Shown: positions 29,008 to 37,982 of the stretch, one piece after another
Numbering within the stretch: position 1 is the first letter of the stretch
Layout: every line of letters starts with the position of its first letter
Assembly (NCBI GenBank): GCA_016713675.1
Contig: JADJOS010000001.1
Coordinates: 124,001-188,000, forward strand
Source of the DNA: Acidobacteriota bacterium
GTDB taxonomy: Bacteria > Acidobacteriota > Blastocatellia > Pyrinomonadales > Pyrinomonadaceae
Reading direction: 5' to 3'
Length of the DNA stretch: 64,000 nucleotides
The notes under the pieces: generated by a model
What the model was told of the DNA's origin: nothing
Seen by the model: the letters and a program-made list of their open reading frames with translations, nothing else
Database searches by the model: none
Program-made: the position numbers and the translations under genes

Positions 29008-29424
29008 TTAGCCGATTTTTTCAAGCCGAATCGTTAAACCGCCGATGTTGTCATCGTCAAGCGTATCTGCAATAAAGAAATTAACAAATGATCGACGGGT
29101 AAGTCTGAATGGCAACGAATTTGCGTGAGCGATTGCTGTCGCGATGTCTTCCGAGCGAAATGATCTATTCTTGATTGTGTTATTTGGAGCCGAGCGAAAA
29201 TCCTGGCACCAGGCGTTAAAGCTCGTCAACCATCCCCGCTTGCACTCCGTTGGCGACGTGCATTCGTCTGCAACACCGCTCCAGGCGTTCCACGCAGTGA
29301 AGTCGTCATCATCACCTTTGATTGGGGTGGCGACGTAGGATCCCTTTTCAAGAGTCAGTTGGTGGTAAGGCTCGTATTGCCCCATCCCAGTACTCGATGC
29401 AAGCCGGAAGATTATTGAATCCAT
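29008..29424 (-). CDS. hypothetical protein (138 aa)
   Basis: AAGGA precedes the ATG at 29424. The product begins MDSIIFRLASSTGMGQYEPY and is rich in Ser, Asp and Trp (DDFTAWNAWSGVADE, SFNAWCQDF). The end (NIGGLTIRLEKIG) looks like a beta strand. No signal peptide or membrane helix is visible and no family is recognised. The gene stands alone in the scar zone between the tRNA-Thr fragment and the recombinase. Confidence 0.6.
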   Translation of the reverse strand: MDSIIFRLASSTGMGQYEPYHQLTLEKGSYVATPIKGDDDDFTAWNAWSGVADECTSPTECKRGWLTSFNAWCQDFRSAPNNTIKNRSFRSEDIATAIAHANSLPFRLTRRSFVNFFIADTLDDDNIGGLTIRLEKIG

Positions 29425-29619
29425 TTCTTTATTATCCTTTTCTTATCCCGGCGATATAATAGTACAGACGGCAGTTCTTCTCAAAACCGCCCCGCGTGTC
29501 GCCCAGACACAGTAAACTTCAGCATATTGATTTCCGTTTATGATGCTAGACGATTTATCATTAGAGCGATTTTGAAAGTCCTTCAAAATTTATGCTCGGT
29601 AAGAAATCTCTCACTTTTC

Positions 29620-30036
29620 GACGCCGACACGACCGGATCGTTGGTAAAACCTGATGTCGCCTTGAAACAGATCGAAGGCGAACAGGCTGTACTTGCGATT
29701 CCTGGCCAAGATCAAGAGACCGGTCCGATCGTAGGTGGCCGCCATGGCTCGCCAGTTCCGTTAGCTGGAACGTCGGAACCGACCCCGCCCATTGCAACCC
29801 AGCCAAAGCGATTTCATGGAACTGCATCGCTCGATCCAACCCGCGGCGGTCGCGACGCAAGCCAGATCGCTGATGAGGTCATCGCTCATCTTTCTGGCCT
29901 GTTAGGGGCAAAAGTTACGGTCACGCTGGAGATCGAGGCCGAAATTGCCAATGGGGCATCTGACAACATCGTGCGCACGGTCACCGAAAACAGCCGGACG
30001 CTGAAATTTACGAGCCACGGGTTCGAACAGGACTAA
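29620..30036 (+). pseudogene. C-terminal remnant of a DUF499-type ATPase
   Basis: About 139 residues resemble only the extreme C-terminus of DUF499 proteins, large ATPases often found in defence islands. Landmarks are RFHGTASLDPTRGGRDAS, IADEVIAHLSGL, VTLEIEAEI and NIVRTVTENSRTLKF, ending at a normal stop. The ATPase and helical domains that should precede it are absent; upstream lies unrelated DNA. This is a truncated relic, consistent with repeated insertions and deletions at this site. Confidence 0.7.
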
Positions 30037-30176
30037 TGTTCCTCTGGTGTGGCCGTAACCACCAATCGTAATCGGCCGCGTAAATCGGGGTCTCAGAATA
30101 TAAGGTGTCAAAAACCCCTCGAAAACATGCGGCGTTAAACGCTGGGTTTTATTGGATTTCGCACACTTGATTGCGA
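30037..30176. other. spacer upstream of the serine recombinase
   Basis: 140 bases between the DUF499 relic and the recombinase palindrome. It holds a possible stem (GCGGCGTTAAACGC region near 30130) but no gene. Confidence 0.3.
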
Positions 30177-30204
30177 GTGTCAATAAACAGTAGTTTATTG
30201 ACAC
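30177..30204 (+). promoter_or_regulatory. perfect 12-bp inverted repeat at the recombinase promoter
   Basis: GTGTCAATAAAC and GTTTATTGACAC are exact reverse complements separated by AGTA. The right arm contains the -35 box TTGACA of the recombinase promoter. The site is a strong candidate for recombinase binding, acting as operator, crossover site or both. Confidence 0.7.
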
Positions 30205-30226
30205 TTTGTTTCTTCTTTGCTATTCT
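30198..30226 (+). promoter_or_regulatory. sigma70 promoter, leaderless start of the serine recombinase
   Basis: A consensus TTGACA (30198-30203) and TATTCT (30221-30226) with 17-bp spacing predict a transcript start near 30233, which is the A of the recombinase ATG. The mRNA would be leaderless, in agreement with the lack of a Shine-Dalgarno sequence. Confidence 0.65.
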
Positions 30227-30232
30227 GCTGTC

Positions 30233-30803
30233 ATGAGAGTAGGAATATACGCACGAGTATCGACAATTGATCAGCAAACGCTTCCAATGCAGCTCAAGCA
30301 GATGAAGGAATACATCAGGAACCGCAACTGGACACTTACGGTCGAAGTTGAGGAGGTCGGCTCTGGAGCAAAGGTGCGGCCGAAGCGTGAGGAACTGCTC
30401 AAGATGGCTCGGCGGCGGGAGATTGATGCGTTGTTGGTTTGGAAGCTCGACCGCTTCGGGCGTAGCCTCGTCGATCTCGTCACCACATTGAATGAGCTTC
30501 GCGAATTAGACGTTGTCTTTGTGTCGCTCACTGAGTCGCTGGACTTCTCTACACCCTCTGGAAGGGCAATGGCCGGAATGCTCTCAACCTTTGCTGAGTT
30601 TGAACGCGACATGATCCGTGAACGCGTAAAGGCCGGTATTGCAAACGCCAGAGCCCAAGGAAAGGCTCACGGAAGAAGACCTCGAACGGCGTCGTTGAAA
30701 AGGACGAAATCCGGAAGCTCAAAGCGAATGGAATGAATAATTCTCAGATAGCGAAGAAATTAAAATCAGCCGCGGCTCAGTAATCAATCAGTTGGTTGAG
30801 TAG
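30233..30803 (+). CDS. serine recombinase (resolvase/invertase family), C-terminus frameshifted
   Basis: A small serine recombinase that would resolve or invert DNA. The N-terminus MRVGIYARVSTIDQQ carries the catalytic serine; VWKLDRFGRSLVDL, DFSTPSGRAM and the E-helix FAEFERDMIRERVKAGIA are intact. The DNA-binding end is out of frame: after GRRPRTAS the helix-turn-helix (EKDEIRKLK, NNSQIAKKLKISRGSVINQL) is found in two other frames and ends with TAG at 30801-30803. Two indels near 30695 and 30765 explain this. A decayed second copy lies near 37.6 kb. It may belong to the mobile element that shaped the neighbouring scars. Confidence 0.9.
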
Positions 30804-30980
30804 CGAATATCTGCCTTTGCAAGTTTAATCCCATAACGAGACAATCAGCTCTGTTTAACTACCCTCGAAGCCCTGAGCATCGTTGGTCAAGACTTATCAT
30901 GGCGGCAGTCAGTTCGTCTGTCTCTAAATGAATAAACCAAGGGAAGCATTGCTTCGCCGATCTCAAACAAAATCGCAGAT

Positions 30981-31679
30981 TCAGGGTCTCGCAGTTCGTA
31001 TCAGCTCTCGCACCCTCCAGACGAGTTTTCGATCTGTTCCTTGCTCTATGACGGAAGTCAGGAGTGAGGTTAGAAAAGCACGGCGCACTCTACAACCATA
31101 TTGTTCAGCATAATCAAGTAATTCATCAACTTCTGCATTTGAGCCCTGAGACATTTTCTCCTGTAACTCGTCCTGGAAGAAGTCTAAAAAATGCTCCTCA
31201 CTGAGGCCTCTCCTTCTGAATTCAGATCGTGCCTGAATACTATCCTTATAGATTAAATATTGCTTCGCATAACCATTTCTTTCGATCTGAACACCAGTTT
31301 CATCGTCTTTCACAAGCGATAGTGCCGATGCGTAGGAACCGTGAAACGTGTGAATAGTGACCCCGACGGTATTCTCTACCTCAAATTTTAATGTATTTGT
31401 AAACCAAGAACCATATCTTTCTTTGAATTCCTCGAAACCATCAAACTGTTCTCCTTTGAGAAAGACTGGCAATTTGCGGACACGTAATGCTCGTGAACAA
31501 CGATTGAACAGATCCTTTGACAGCCAATCGTTTCTTTCCTGAAGGGTGGCCTCACTATAGTCGATTTCCCATTCGGAATCCGTAGCTAGGAGCGACACAA
31601 ATAGATCATCTGGGGGTTGTGACGGCCCAACCATCGACGTACCACACCGGGGCCCCTTAGTGATTCTCACAACTATCAT
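30981..31679 (-). CDS. hypothetical protein with shared C-terminal adaptor module
   Basis: The 232-residue protein has no recognised enzyme domain. Its last 50 residues (EVDELLDYAEQYGCRVRRAF, then LTSVIEQGTDRKLVWRVREL) closely match the C-terminus of the PP2C protein at 33745-35223 (EVNTTLDYAKKFGIKFDRDF, then SVAISQGTDRLLVTRFRDL). The shared module resembles the small helical adaptors that tether effectors to hubs in bacterial conflict systems. The ATG overlaps the GH25 stop by 4 bases (ATGA). It is the last gene of the long minus-strand array. The first 180 residues may be an effector of unknown type. Confidence 0.75.
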   Translation of the reverse strand: MIVVRITKGPRCGTSMVGPSQPPDDLFVSLLATDSEWEIDYSEATLQERNDWLSKDLFNRCSRALRVRKLPVFLKGEQFDGFEEFKERYGSWFTNTLKFEVENTVGVTIHTFHGSYASALSLVKDDETGVQIERNGYAKQYLIYKDSIQARSEFRRRGLSEEHFLDFFQDELQEKMSQGSNAEVDELLDYAEQYGCRVRRAFLTSLLTSVIEQGTDRKLVWRVRELIRTARP

Positions 31680-32466
31680 TGTCCTGCTCCTTGAAGGATC
31701 GTCTTAAATCTCTCATCGCTACCTTCGAAGATATTTAGGTCCACCGGAAAACTGATTCCGTCGATTTCTCCTTGACGGCTATACTGCCAAAAACCCATTC
31801 ATCTCCGTAAAAACATGAGGGTGCAAAATGATTCCCCTGGCCCATTTGATATCTGGGTTTCCTGAATTATTGTTGAATCCGGGAATATAGATCCGGTTGT
31901 CATAGACAATCGGTCTTCGACCGGTAGTCCGTTCGATTTCGTTTAAAAACTAATAGTTCATTTCGAGGGTTTCCGTTAGCCCCTGCACATGGAAGTCCAG
32001 ACGCTACGTCTACAGCCGGTGGCAATGCAATTCCACGGTCGCGCCAAACTAATAGAAAGTTTCTTGCCTGCTCGACTCCTGTGCTGCAGTTCCCAAAAAC
32101 GTGAAATGCTCCGGGAATAAGCCCGACGCGCCGAACCTCCTGCCAGTTTCGCTCGAAAAGCCGATCCTGGAGGTCATTACCTTCCGATGCCTTGATGTAC
32201 ACAAATTTTATGTTCTGGGTTGCGACCCTTTCCCAATCGATCTGTCCATTATGATGCGATACATCGACCCCCCTCACAGGGTACTCTGTCATCGATGGGG
32301 TAACCGCAAGGATCTTGAAGTAAACAAGTATGAAAACGAACGCGATTGTTAGTAAAAGAAAAATGATAGCGACGGCTACAAATCTGTCTATCAGCCAAGT
32401 TCGCGGTCGTCTGGCGATATCCAGTGTAGGGCCCTGTCGAGATGCCGTAGTATTCGGGGGCTTCAT
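31676..32466 (-). CDS. membrane-anchored GH25 lysozyme (frameshifted)
   Basis: A glycoside hydrolase family 25 muramidase that would cleave peptidoglycan between MurNAc and GlcNAc. After a cytoplasmic tail and one membrane helix (about residues 28-52) comes the GH25 opening RGVDVSHHNGQIDWERVA with the catalytic Asp pair region, then FVYIKASEG and PGAFHVF. The family's usual PVLDVE is LPPAVDVASG here, so the catalytic acid position deserves attention. The rest (VYDNRIYIPGF, then WQYSRQGEIDGIS, PVDLNIFEG) is in other frames; breaks lie near 31935 and 31790. The true stop overlaps the next start. Topology puts the enzyme outside the cell membrane. Confidence 0.8.
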
Positions 32467-32531
32467 TTCTCTTTTCTAATCCTGTGTAGCAATCAAAATT
32501 TAGGCAACCGCAATGGTGATTTCGAAATTCC

Positions 32532-33563
32532 TTATTCTGAAGGAATCGCAGAATAATTGGTAATAAATGAATCGTCAATATAGTGTCGGTATTCCGGATT
32601 CTTTATAGCTCCAATCGCGATGAGTCCTGCAACTGTTTCATCCCAGTCCGGGTAATTAAATTGCAAAACCCACGGAACTGAGTCTAGCGGGTTTCCGTAA
32701 CCAACTCCCAATGAAACACAAATCTCACTGTCGAAGGTATTTGGTGTAAATTCTTTCAATCGATCAGCGCCTCTCTTACAATCATATAACGCCCATTTCC
32801 AACCGTCAGCCATGGTATTCACAAACGCCTGTACAGTTTCCGGGTTTGATCGCACAAATTCCCGGCGTGCAAAATATATTCTTCCGACGTAGACTACATC
32901 GTAATCCAATGGCTTAATTGTCCTATGACTGTAGTGGAGATAATTAAGGCTCTCTAATTCAAAGAAGATTGTTGCCGGGTAGACGTCGTATTCGCCTACC
33001 TGTAATGCGTACATAGCGTAAATATAATCACCTGGGGGCAACACAACTTCGGTAAATTGAGTTGGTGAAAGGCCCTCTTTTTTAATATGGATCTATAGAC
33101 GTTTTCTTGAAGGGTCTCCCGGGATTACCCCAATTCGTTTACCAATCCAGTCTTGTGGCGTTTTGATCTTCGTCCGACCAAGCGAAACAAAACGAGTTGG
33201 CGTAAGCTCATTGACGACACCTACGGCCACAAGATCCGCCCCTTTCTCGTTAGCCTCTAGAAATTTATCGGCCGCAATAATGCCAAAATCATTTAACCCA
33301 CTCGTCACCGCTGTAACCGGATCGGGTGTTTTGTCGCCGCTGGGTTCAAGCTTTAAGTCCAAGCCCCATTTCCGAGCAAAGTCCTTTCGTCCGATAACTT
33401 CGCCTGCAAACCTCGCACCTCCAATTGAATTTCGGTATCCATCTAATCGTAGGGAGACCGGCTTTCCCTTTGAGAACCAAGTTCCACAGGAGTTGCAACA
33501 CCAGACCACAACGAGACAAATCGCTAGAACTAAAATACTTCGGATACTTACTATTTTCATCAC
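32532..33563 (-). CDS. NMT1/SsuA-type periplasmic substrate-binding protein (frameshifted)
   Basis: An ABC-type solute-binding protein of the NMT1/THI5 class, whose relatives bind pyrimidine precursors, sulfonates or nitrate. It starts with a signal peptide ending in a possible lipobox (VVVWCCNSCG). Then come LRLDGYRNSIGGARFAGE, VTSGLNDFGIIAADKFLEA, and WIGKRIGVIPGD. After a frame change near 33080 follow DYIYAMYALQVGEYDVYPA and VYVGRIYFARREFV with the FVNTMADGWKWAL helix. No permease or ATPase gene lies beside it, so it may work as a ligand sensor for this locus rather than in uptake. Total length is about 344 residues. Confidence 0.75.
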
Positions 33564-33744
33564 TGCCTCCTAATTTGACTTGGCCCTCGAAAGGCGGCCA
33601 GGGCTCTGGATAAGTTCATCCTAACAATTGACACCTCTCTCAAAGCCCTTAGAAGCCGTATGTAAGTTCGAACTTTGCTCCCGATTGAAGAAAACTGCCT
33701 AAATCGGATTGTCAATGAATAACTGAATTTTGTTTAGAGTAGCA

Positions 33745-35223
33745 TTATGTTCGTCGAATTAGATCTCGAAAGCGCGTCACCAGTAACCTATCAGTACCCT
33801 GACTAATAGCAACACTTAAAAGACTGCTAAGGAAATCGCGATCGAACTTAATGCCGAATTTCTTTGCATAATCTAGTGTCGTATTGACCTCGGAGTTCAC
33901 GCCTTCGGCCATCTTTATTAAGAGATCGGCTTTTATGAATTCAAGGATCTGATTTTGGCCGATCATCGAGGTTCTGAAATCGATGCCTTCTTGCAGACAA
34001 CGTTCAATTTCACCGAGAACCATATCGTTCGTCCCAGTTCGCCAGACAGCCACCAATGTTGCATCATCTCGATTATCGTAAGAGTTGTCTCGGATAAATT
34101 GCGAGAGCTTTTCCTGCAAATCACTAGATCCAACGATCGCGTCAAACTGGGAGGTAAATGCCTCATTTTTCGATATTCCGTCAGACACCAAAAGCAAGAC
34201 TTCATGGCTGCGGAATGGCCGCGTTTGGACTTCAAATTCTAGCGGATCCGTTTGACCCAAACTGCGGGTTACACCGCGCATAAACACCGGTATACCCGCG
34301 TTCAAGACGACTTCACCGTTTCGTTTCAGCAGAATCGGTGCGACATCGTCACGCGTGATCTGCTCAAGATCATTCGCAGGTCCAAGATATAAGCGAGAAT
34401 CTCCAACATTCAGGAAATGAATTTTATCCTCGTTAACATTCCATGTAGCTAGCGTCAGAGACGTGATCGAGCTAGCGCAGTTTCCGCCGATCTGCCGAAC
34501 CGCGTTGTTCGCTTTCCCCGCGGCCAAAACCATTCGGGTGTCCATGCTCCCTTGGCAATCCTTGAATTTCCTGACGACCGCCTCACAGGCAACCTCGGAC
34601 GCCTTCCAATCACAAGGACAAGTACTTACACCGTCTGCAACGACTAATAGCAGTATTCCCTCTTTCTCCAAAAACTCGACGGCGAACGAATCCCCGCATT
34701 TGTTTTTTCCAACTTTGATAACGCGATCAGCAAAGACCTTAAATGTGTTAGACGGGGATATATCAGGTCTGGTATTTATGACTGAACGCGTGGCTGCCGA
34801 ACTGTTAAGGCTCTCTATTGTCCGGTCATCCAATTGTCCGGCAAAGTACTTTTCCAACACCAAGTGGAAAACTGATCCCTCATCGGCTACAGTGCAAAAC
34901 AATGTCATACACGATCGCAGTTTCAGATCGTCTGGGTAAGAAAATATATCTGTTGCGGATTTTTCTTTGATGCCGAGCAACGCTTCAGCACAGTTCTTCA
35001 AACGCGAGCCAAGAACGGGATGCTCAAGATATTCGCGTGCTTCTTCAACCGACTTTATGGAGTATCTATGGGCGGTTTCGCTCATCGCCAACCCTTCCAT
35101 CTGCGGGAAGATGAACCACATCCAATGAGTTCGCTTGTAACCAGAAGCTAGCTCATCAAGGGCAGTTTCATACAGCCCTTTTTGGGCTGAGAGAAACCGT
35201 TCGAGGTTGAACTTTTCTGTCAT
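33745..35223 (-). CDS. DUF1810-PP2C phosphatase-adaptor fusion protein
   Basis: Three modules are visible. Residues 6-140 are DUF1810 (FNLERFLSAQKGLYE, THWMWFIFPQMEGLAM, LVLEKYFAG). Residues about 165-400 form a PP2C-type Ser/Thr phosphatase with its metal ligands in CGDSFAVEF, VVADGVS, GDSRLYLG, LLVSDGIS and DNRDDATLV. The last 50 residues are the adaptor module also found at 30981-31679. It should remove phosphate from Ser or Thr and thus implies an unseen kinase or a phosphorylated partner. The gene is intact, unlike its neighbours. The second DUF1810 copy at 5.4 kb is broken. I know of no described protein with this combination. Confidence 0.88.
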   Translation of the reverse strand: MTEKFNLERFLSAQKGLYETALDELASGYKRTHWMWFIFPQMEGLAMSETAHRYSIKSVEEAREYLEHPVLGSRLKNCAEALLGIKEKSATDIFSYPDDLKLRSCMTLFCTVADEGSVFHLVLEKYFAGQLDDRTIESLNSSAATRSVINTRPDISPSNTFKVFADRVIKVGKNKCGDSFAVEFLEKEGILLLVVADGVSTCPCDWKASEVACEAVVRKFKDCQGSMDTRMVLAAGKANNAVRQIGGNCASSITSLTLATWNVNEDKIHFLNVGDSRLYLGPANDLEQITRDDVAPILLKRNGEVVLNAGIPVFMRGVTRSLGQTDPLEFEVQTRPFRSHEVLLLVSDGISKNEAFTSQFDAIVGSSDLQEKLSQFIRDNSYDNRDDATLVAVWRTGTNDMVLGEIERCLQEGIDFRTSMIGQNQILEFIKADLLIKMAEGVNSEVNTTLDYAKKFGIKFDRDFLSSLLSVAISQGTDRLLVTRFRDLIRRT

Positions 35224-35267
35224 TTTCTTATTCAGGTAGTGTGCATCAGGTTTCGATGGGCCGTCCG

Positions 35268-35600
35268 TTATCTTTTACCTTGAGTCTCCAATCTATCCGG
35301 CCTTGGACCAATCACCATCTCGACAATTGCAATGACTTTACTTCTTGCCTCAACTCCTAAGGAAACGACCGATTCCACGTCACTTTTCTCGAAGTTCGGC
35401 ATCAAAGCGTCGAGTTCGATACAAAGTTCAACTAGGCACTCCTTAGGTCTTTCAATGCTATTTTCAACATCACTGACGAGAGAGTATAAGTCACGGACCC
35501 TTTCGAGCCATAGCCATTCCCAACGCGTGAGGCGGGCTACTTTGGCGATCTCTCCCGCGATATTAAAAAGCTCATGAACATGGTGAGATAGTGTCGTCAT
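35268..35600 (-). CDS. small helical hypothetical protein
   Basis: A 110-residue, almost wholly helical protein (VHELFNIAGEIAKVARL, ERVRDLYSLVSDVE, CLVELCIELDALM), with no membrane segment and no recognised family. AGGAGAAAACA precedes the ATG at 35600. It lies 44 bases upstream of the PP2C fusion gene in the same orientation, so it may be its regulatory partner. The size and helicity fit a phosphoprotein-binding or anti-sigma-antagonist-like partner, but no diagnostic motif is present. Confidence 0.65.
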   Translation of the reverse strand: MTTLSHHVHELFNIAGEIAKVARLTRWEWLWLERVRDLYSLVSDVENSIERPKECLVELCIELDALMPNFEKSDVESVVSLGVEARSKVIAIVEMVIGPRPDRLETQGKR

Positions 35601-35627
35601 TGTTTTCTCCTAAGTTTTACCGCTTCT

Positions 35628-36302
35628 TTAGGCAGCTAAAAGAGACTGCCAAAACTGAAATATGACCAGCGCCGTATTTCCAAGAAATTCGAACATTAGT
35701 TTACTGCCACCAAGCACATAAGCAACAATCGATCCAACCCAAAACAGATTCATTAGCGGTAGTATCAGAATCGATTTGAAAAGTCCAACTTTTCTGAGAT
35801 CGCTCTGCCCCGAATGAGCTTCGTCCCATGTCGAAAAAATGTGGAATCCCGTGCCTAGGCCAATTGCCATGAGCGGAATTGTTCCATCAAAGCCGCTGAG
35901 ATCTCCGATAAGCAGTATTATAAACGGCAGTGTCGGAAAGAAATAGGGCCCCAGTGCGATCCATGTGCACCCCGTCGTGCCTAGTCCGAGATGCTTGGCC
36001 GATCCGCCCTCATAAGCCGTTACTCTCAACCCAACCGGGATCTTGAGAAAAAGAAGCCCTGCCAGGATATGAGTTAGCTCGTGTTCAAGTGTCTTCAAGA
36101 AATGCCACTGCCGATTGAAGAACGATTCGGCTAAGAGTCTCGCTGGAAAGAAAAGTGCAACGCCCGCTATGAAGGCGACAATTCTACCTTGTCGCCACGA
36201 AGCGTTGCTTAGCATTTCATACCATGACCTTGTGGTACCGTAATAGAGCGCGGGAAGCGACGCCAGAAACAAGCACATACAGATTTTGCTAACAGTGTTC
36301 AT
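35628..36302 (-). CDS. M50-like membrane metallopeptidase
   Basis: A multi-pass membrane protein with a zinc motif HELTH at residues 74-78 inside a helix (TLEHELTHILAGLLF), as in site-2-type intramembrane proteases of family M50. Further hydrophobic segments lie at about 1-20, 40-58, 115-135, 140-160 and 180-220. A GLGTGFHIFSTWDEAH segment may give the third ligand. Such proteases cut membrane-bound regulators. In this locus a substrate could be one of the single-pass proteins. At 224 residues it lacks PDZ or CBS domains. There is no strong ribosome binding site. Confidence 0.72.
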   Translation of the reverse strand: MNTVSKICMCLFLASLPALYYGTTRSWYEMLSNASWRQGRIVAFIAGVALFFPARLLAESFFNRQWHFLKTLEHELTHILAGLLFLKIPVGLRVTAYEGGSAKHLGLGTTGCTWIALGPYFFPTLPFIILLIGDLSGFDGTIPLMAIGLGTGFHIFSTWDEAHSGQSDLRKVGLFKSILILPLMNLFWVGSIVAYVLGGSKLMFEFLGNTALVIFQFWQSLLAA

Positions 36303-36637
36303 TTTGTTCCGAGTTGGTTAACTTGTCGGAGTGTCTCTCACTAGCGACATGCCTTTAAGCAAACATCTTCGCGCCAGGCCCTGAATTGGCTAAGGGCGGC
36401 TTTCGCCGCCCCTTGTCCTGTTTTACCCGGCTCCGCCGCCGTGAATGGCCGTACGTCACCTCCTTTCATAAGATTTGAGACAATAGTACGGGGAACGGTT
36501 CGAACTCAGGTGTCAGTTCATTGATCCGCAGCGGTACTTGTTGTCGGTCACGAAACTGAGCCTTCAGGCAAAAACTTATGCCACAGATATGACGCATTCG
36601 GTTGTCGGGGCAGCACACACGCTGGTTAATGGTTTCT
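36303..36637. other. spacer with GC-rich hairpin
   Basis: No gene is seen. GGGCGGC and GCCGCCC at 36394-36411 form a seven-pair hairpin with a TTTC loop. Neither strand has an adjacent T-run (a TTTT lies ten bases away on the plus side), so a terminator role between the ROK kinase and the M50 gene is only possible. Confidence 0.35.
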
Positions 36638-37444
36638 CTAGGTGGCCGATCCGTCGAGGACAGTTGCGTATTTTGCGATACCAATTAAGGCAGCGTTTCG
36701 ACTATACGGTGATCGACTAATCTGAGGGGTTTTGAGCCAGTCAGGCTTTTGAATGGCGAATTCACTCCGCATCGTTGGTTCAAACTTATCCCATGCGTTA
36801 TGGGTTATGCCGCCGCTAAGAACAACTGTTTTGGGTCTGAAGATACTGCACATACCGGCCAGGAAGGCTCCCAACCTGTACCCAAATTGAATCTTCCCTT
36901 GCTCCTCTCCCAAATCCTTTTCGAGTTCACTAAGCCCGCCTGATCCTACAGCCCACCACGCCTTATTATTACTTGCTCGCGTCGGTATCGATAATTCTCC
37001 GACGTCAAAATTTACATTGTCAGGCGGGCGGATAATTTTACCGGTCTTATCGCCGATCGAGAAACCCAGCGACGTCCCAAGGGAAATACTCATGCACGGA
37101 GAATCATACATTCCGGCATGCGCCGTTAAATGGGCTTCCGCGTCATTCAAAATGTACACACTTGATGAAGGAGACAAATCTATAATTTCTTTGGCAAGCG
37201 GTTTATCGACCCATCTCCCAACCCTAAAAAGCTTTACATTTTGATTATTCTCGATAAACCCGGCACACGCGATGCCGATCAGGTCGCTTTCAAGAAGTCC
37301 TAGTTCGTTAGCCCATTCGGCAAAATTCGCCCAATCCGGTTTCGGGAAAAATGCGACCTCCTGGCCATCGAGAGACTCAATACCTTCATGTGATGTCAGA
37401 TTTACAGTCTTGACTCCCGACCCGCCAATATCGAATATTTGCAA
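36638..37444 (-). CDS. ROK-type sugar kinase-like ATPase
   Basis: An ASKHA-fold protein resembling ROK sugar kinases. The phosphate-1 motif is IFDIGGSGVKTV at the N-terminus, a catalytic-base-like NDAEAHLTAHA segment follows, the ATP-binding ISLGTSLGFSIGD comes next, and VVLSGGITHNAW is in the C-terminal half. The ROK zinc-binding cysteines are not seen. At 268 residues it is close to polyphosphate-glucokinase-like members. It may phosphorylate a sugar or amino sugar, which would fit the lysozyme and transglycosylase in the locus, but the substrate cannot be read from sequence. Confidence 0.8.
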   Translation of the reverse strand: MQIFDIGGSGVKTVNLTSHEGIESLDGQEVAFFPKPDWANFAEWANELGLLESDLIGIACAGFIENNQNVKLFRVGRWVDKPLAKEIIDLSPSSSVYILNDAEAHLTAHAGMYDSPCMSISLGTSLGFSIGDKTGKIIRPPDNVNFDVGELSIPTRASNNKAWWAVGSGGLSELEKDLGEEQGKIQFGYRLGAFLAGMCSIFRPKTVVLSGGITHNAWDKFEPTMRSEFAIQKPDWLKTPQISRSPYSRNAALIGIAKYATVLDGSAT

Positions 37445-37589
37445 TGCTATATCCCCCGTTTACCGAACACGCTTAGCACGGCCTATTGTATTCATTTGTT
37501 CGGGATTTTTCTATGCATCGTCCATGTGATCCAGCGGAGACGATTGTCGTAGTTGGTGTCATTGTGGCCAAAGCCTAGCCGTCCTACTA

Positions 37590-37820
37590 ACTTACCGCAA
37601 GCAACTGAGAAAACTCCTTGTGTTTTTTGTGATATTGACTGAGACCCTAGACTTCGCGGCACCATCGGGACGAGCTATGGAGCCGATACAGTTAATTTTT
37701 GGGAAAGTTGAATGGGATCTTATCCACGATCGGGTGACGGCTCAAATTTCAGGCGGTCATGGAGACGGCGAAGCAAGCGGCCCAGCAAGAACTAAAATGC
37801 AGAAAAACGTCCATGCGTGA
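37590..37820 (+). pseudogene. decayed serine recombinase fragment
   Basis: Translation gives LTETLDFAAPSGRAM followed by an E-helix relic (FGKVEWDLIHDRVTAQIS), which aligns with LTESLDFSTPSGRAM and FAEFERDMIRERVKAGIA of the recombinase at 30233. The catalytic N-terminus is missing. It is an old relic of the same family. Confidence 0.7.
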
Positions 37821-37982
37821 ATAATTCGCGAATCGCCCTCTAGCTGACAGTAAAGCTCGGACCACCCGAGTGCTCGAATAGGTAAGCCCTTTTCGACTAA
37901 TATTACCCCGTCGTCGCCACAGACGATCGAATGTCGAAAGTGACATTCTCTAGGTGCGTTTTCGCCGAAAACACGACCGGTG

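Noticed and set aside
36394..36411. Intrinsic terminator
   Set aside because: Good stem, but no adjacent T-run on either strand; kept only as a hairpin in a spacer note.
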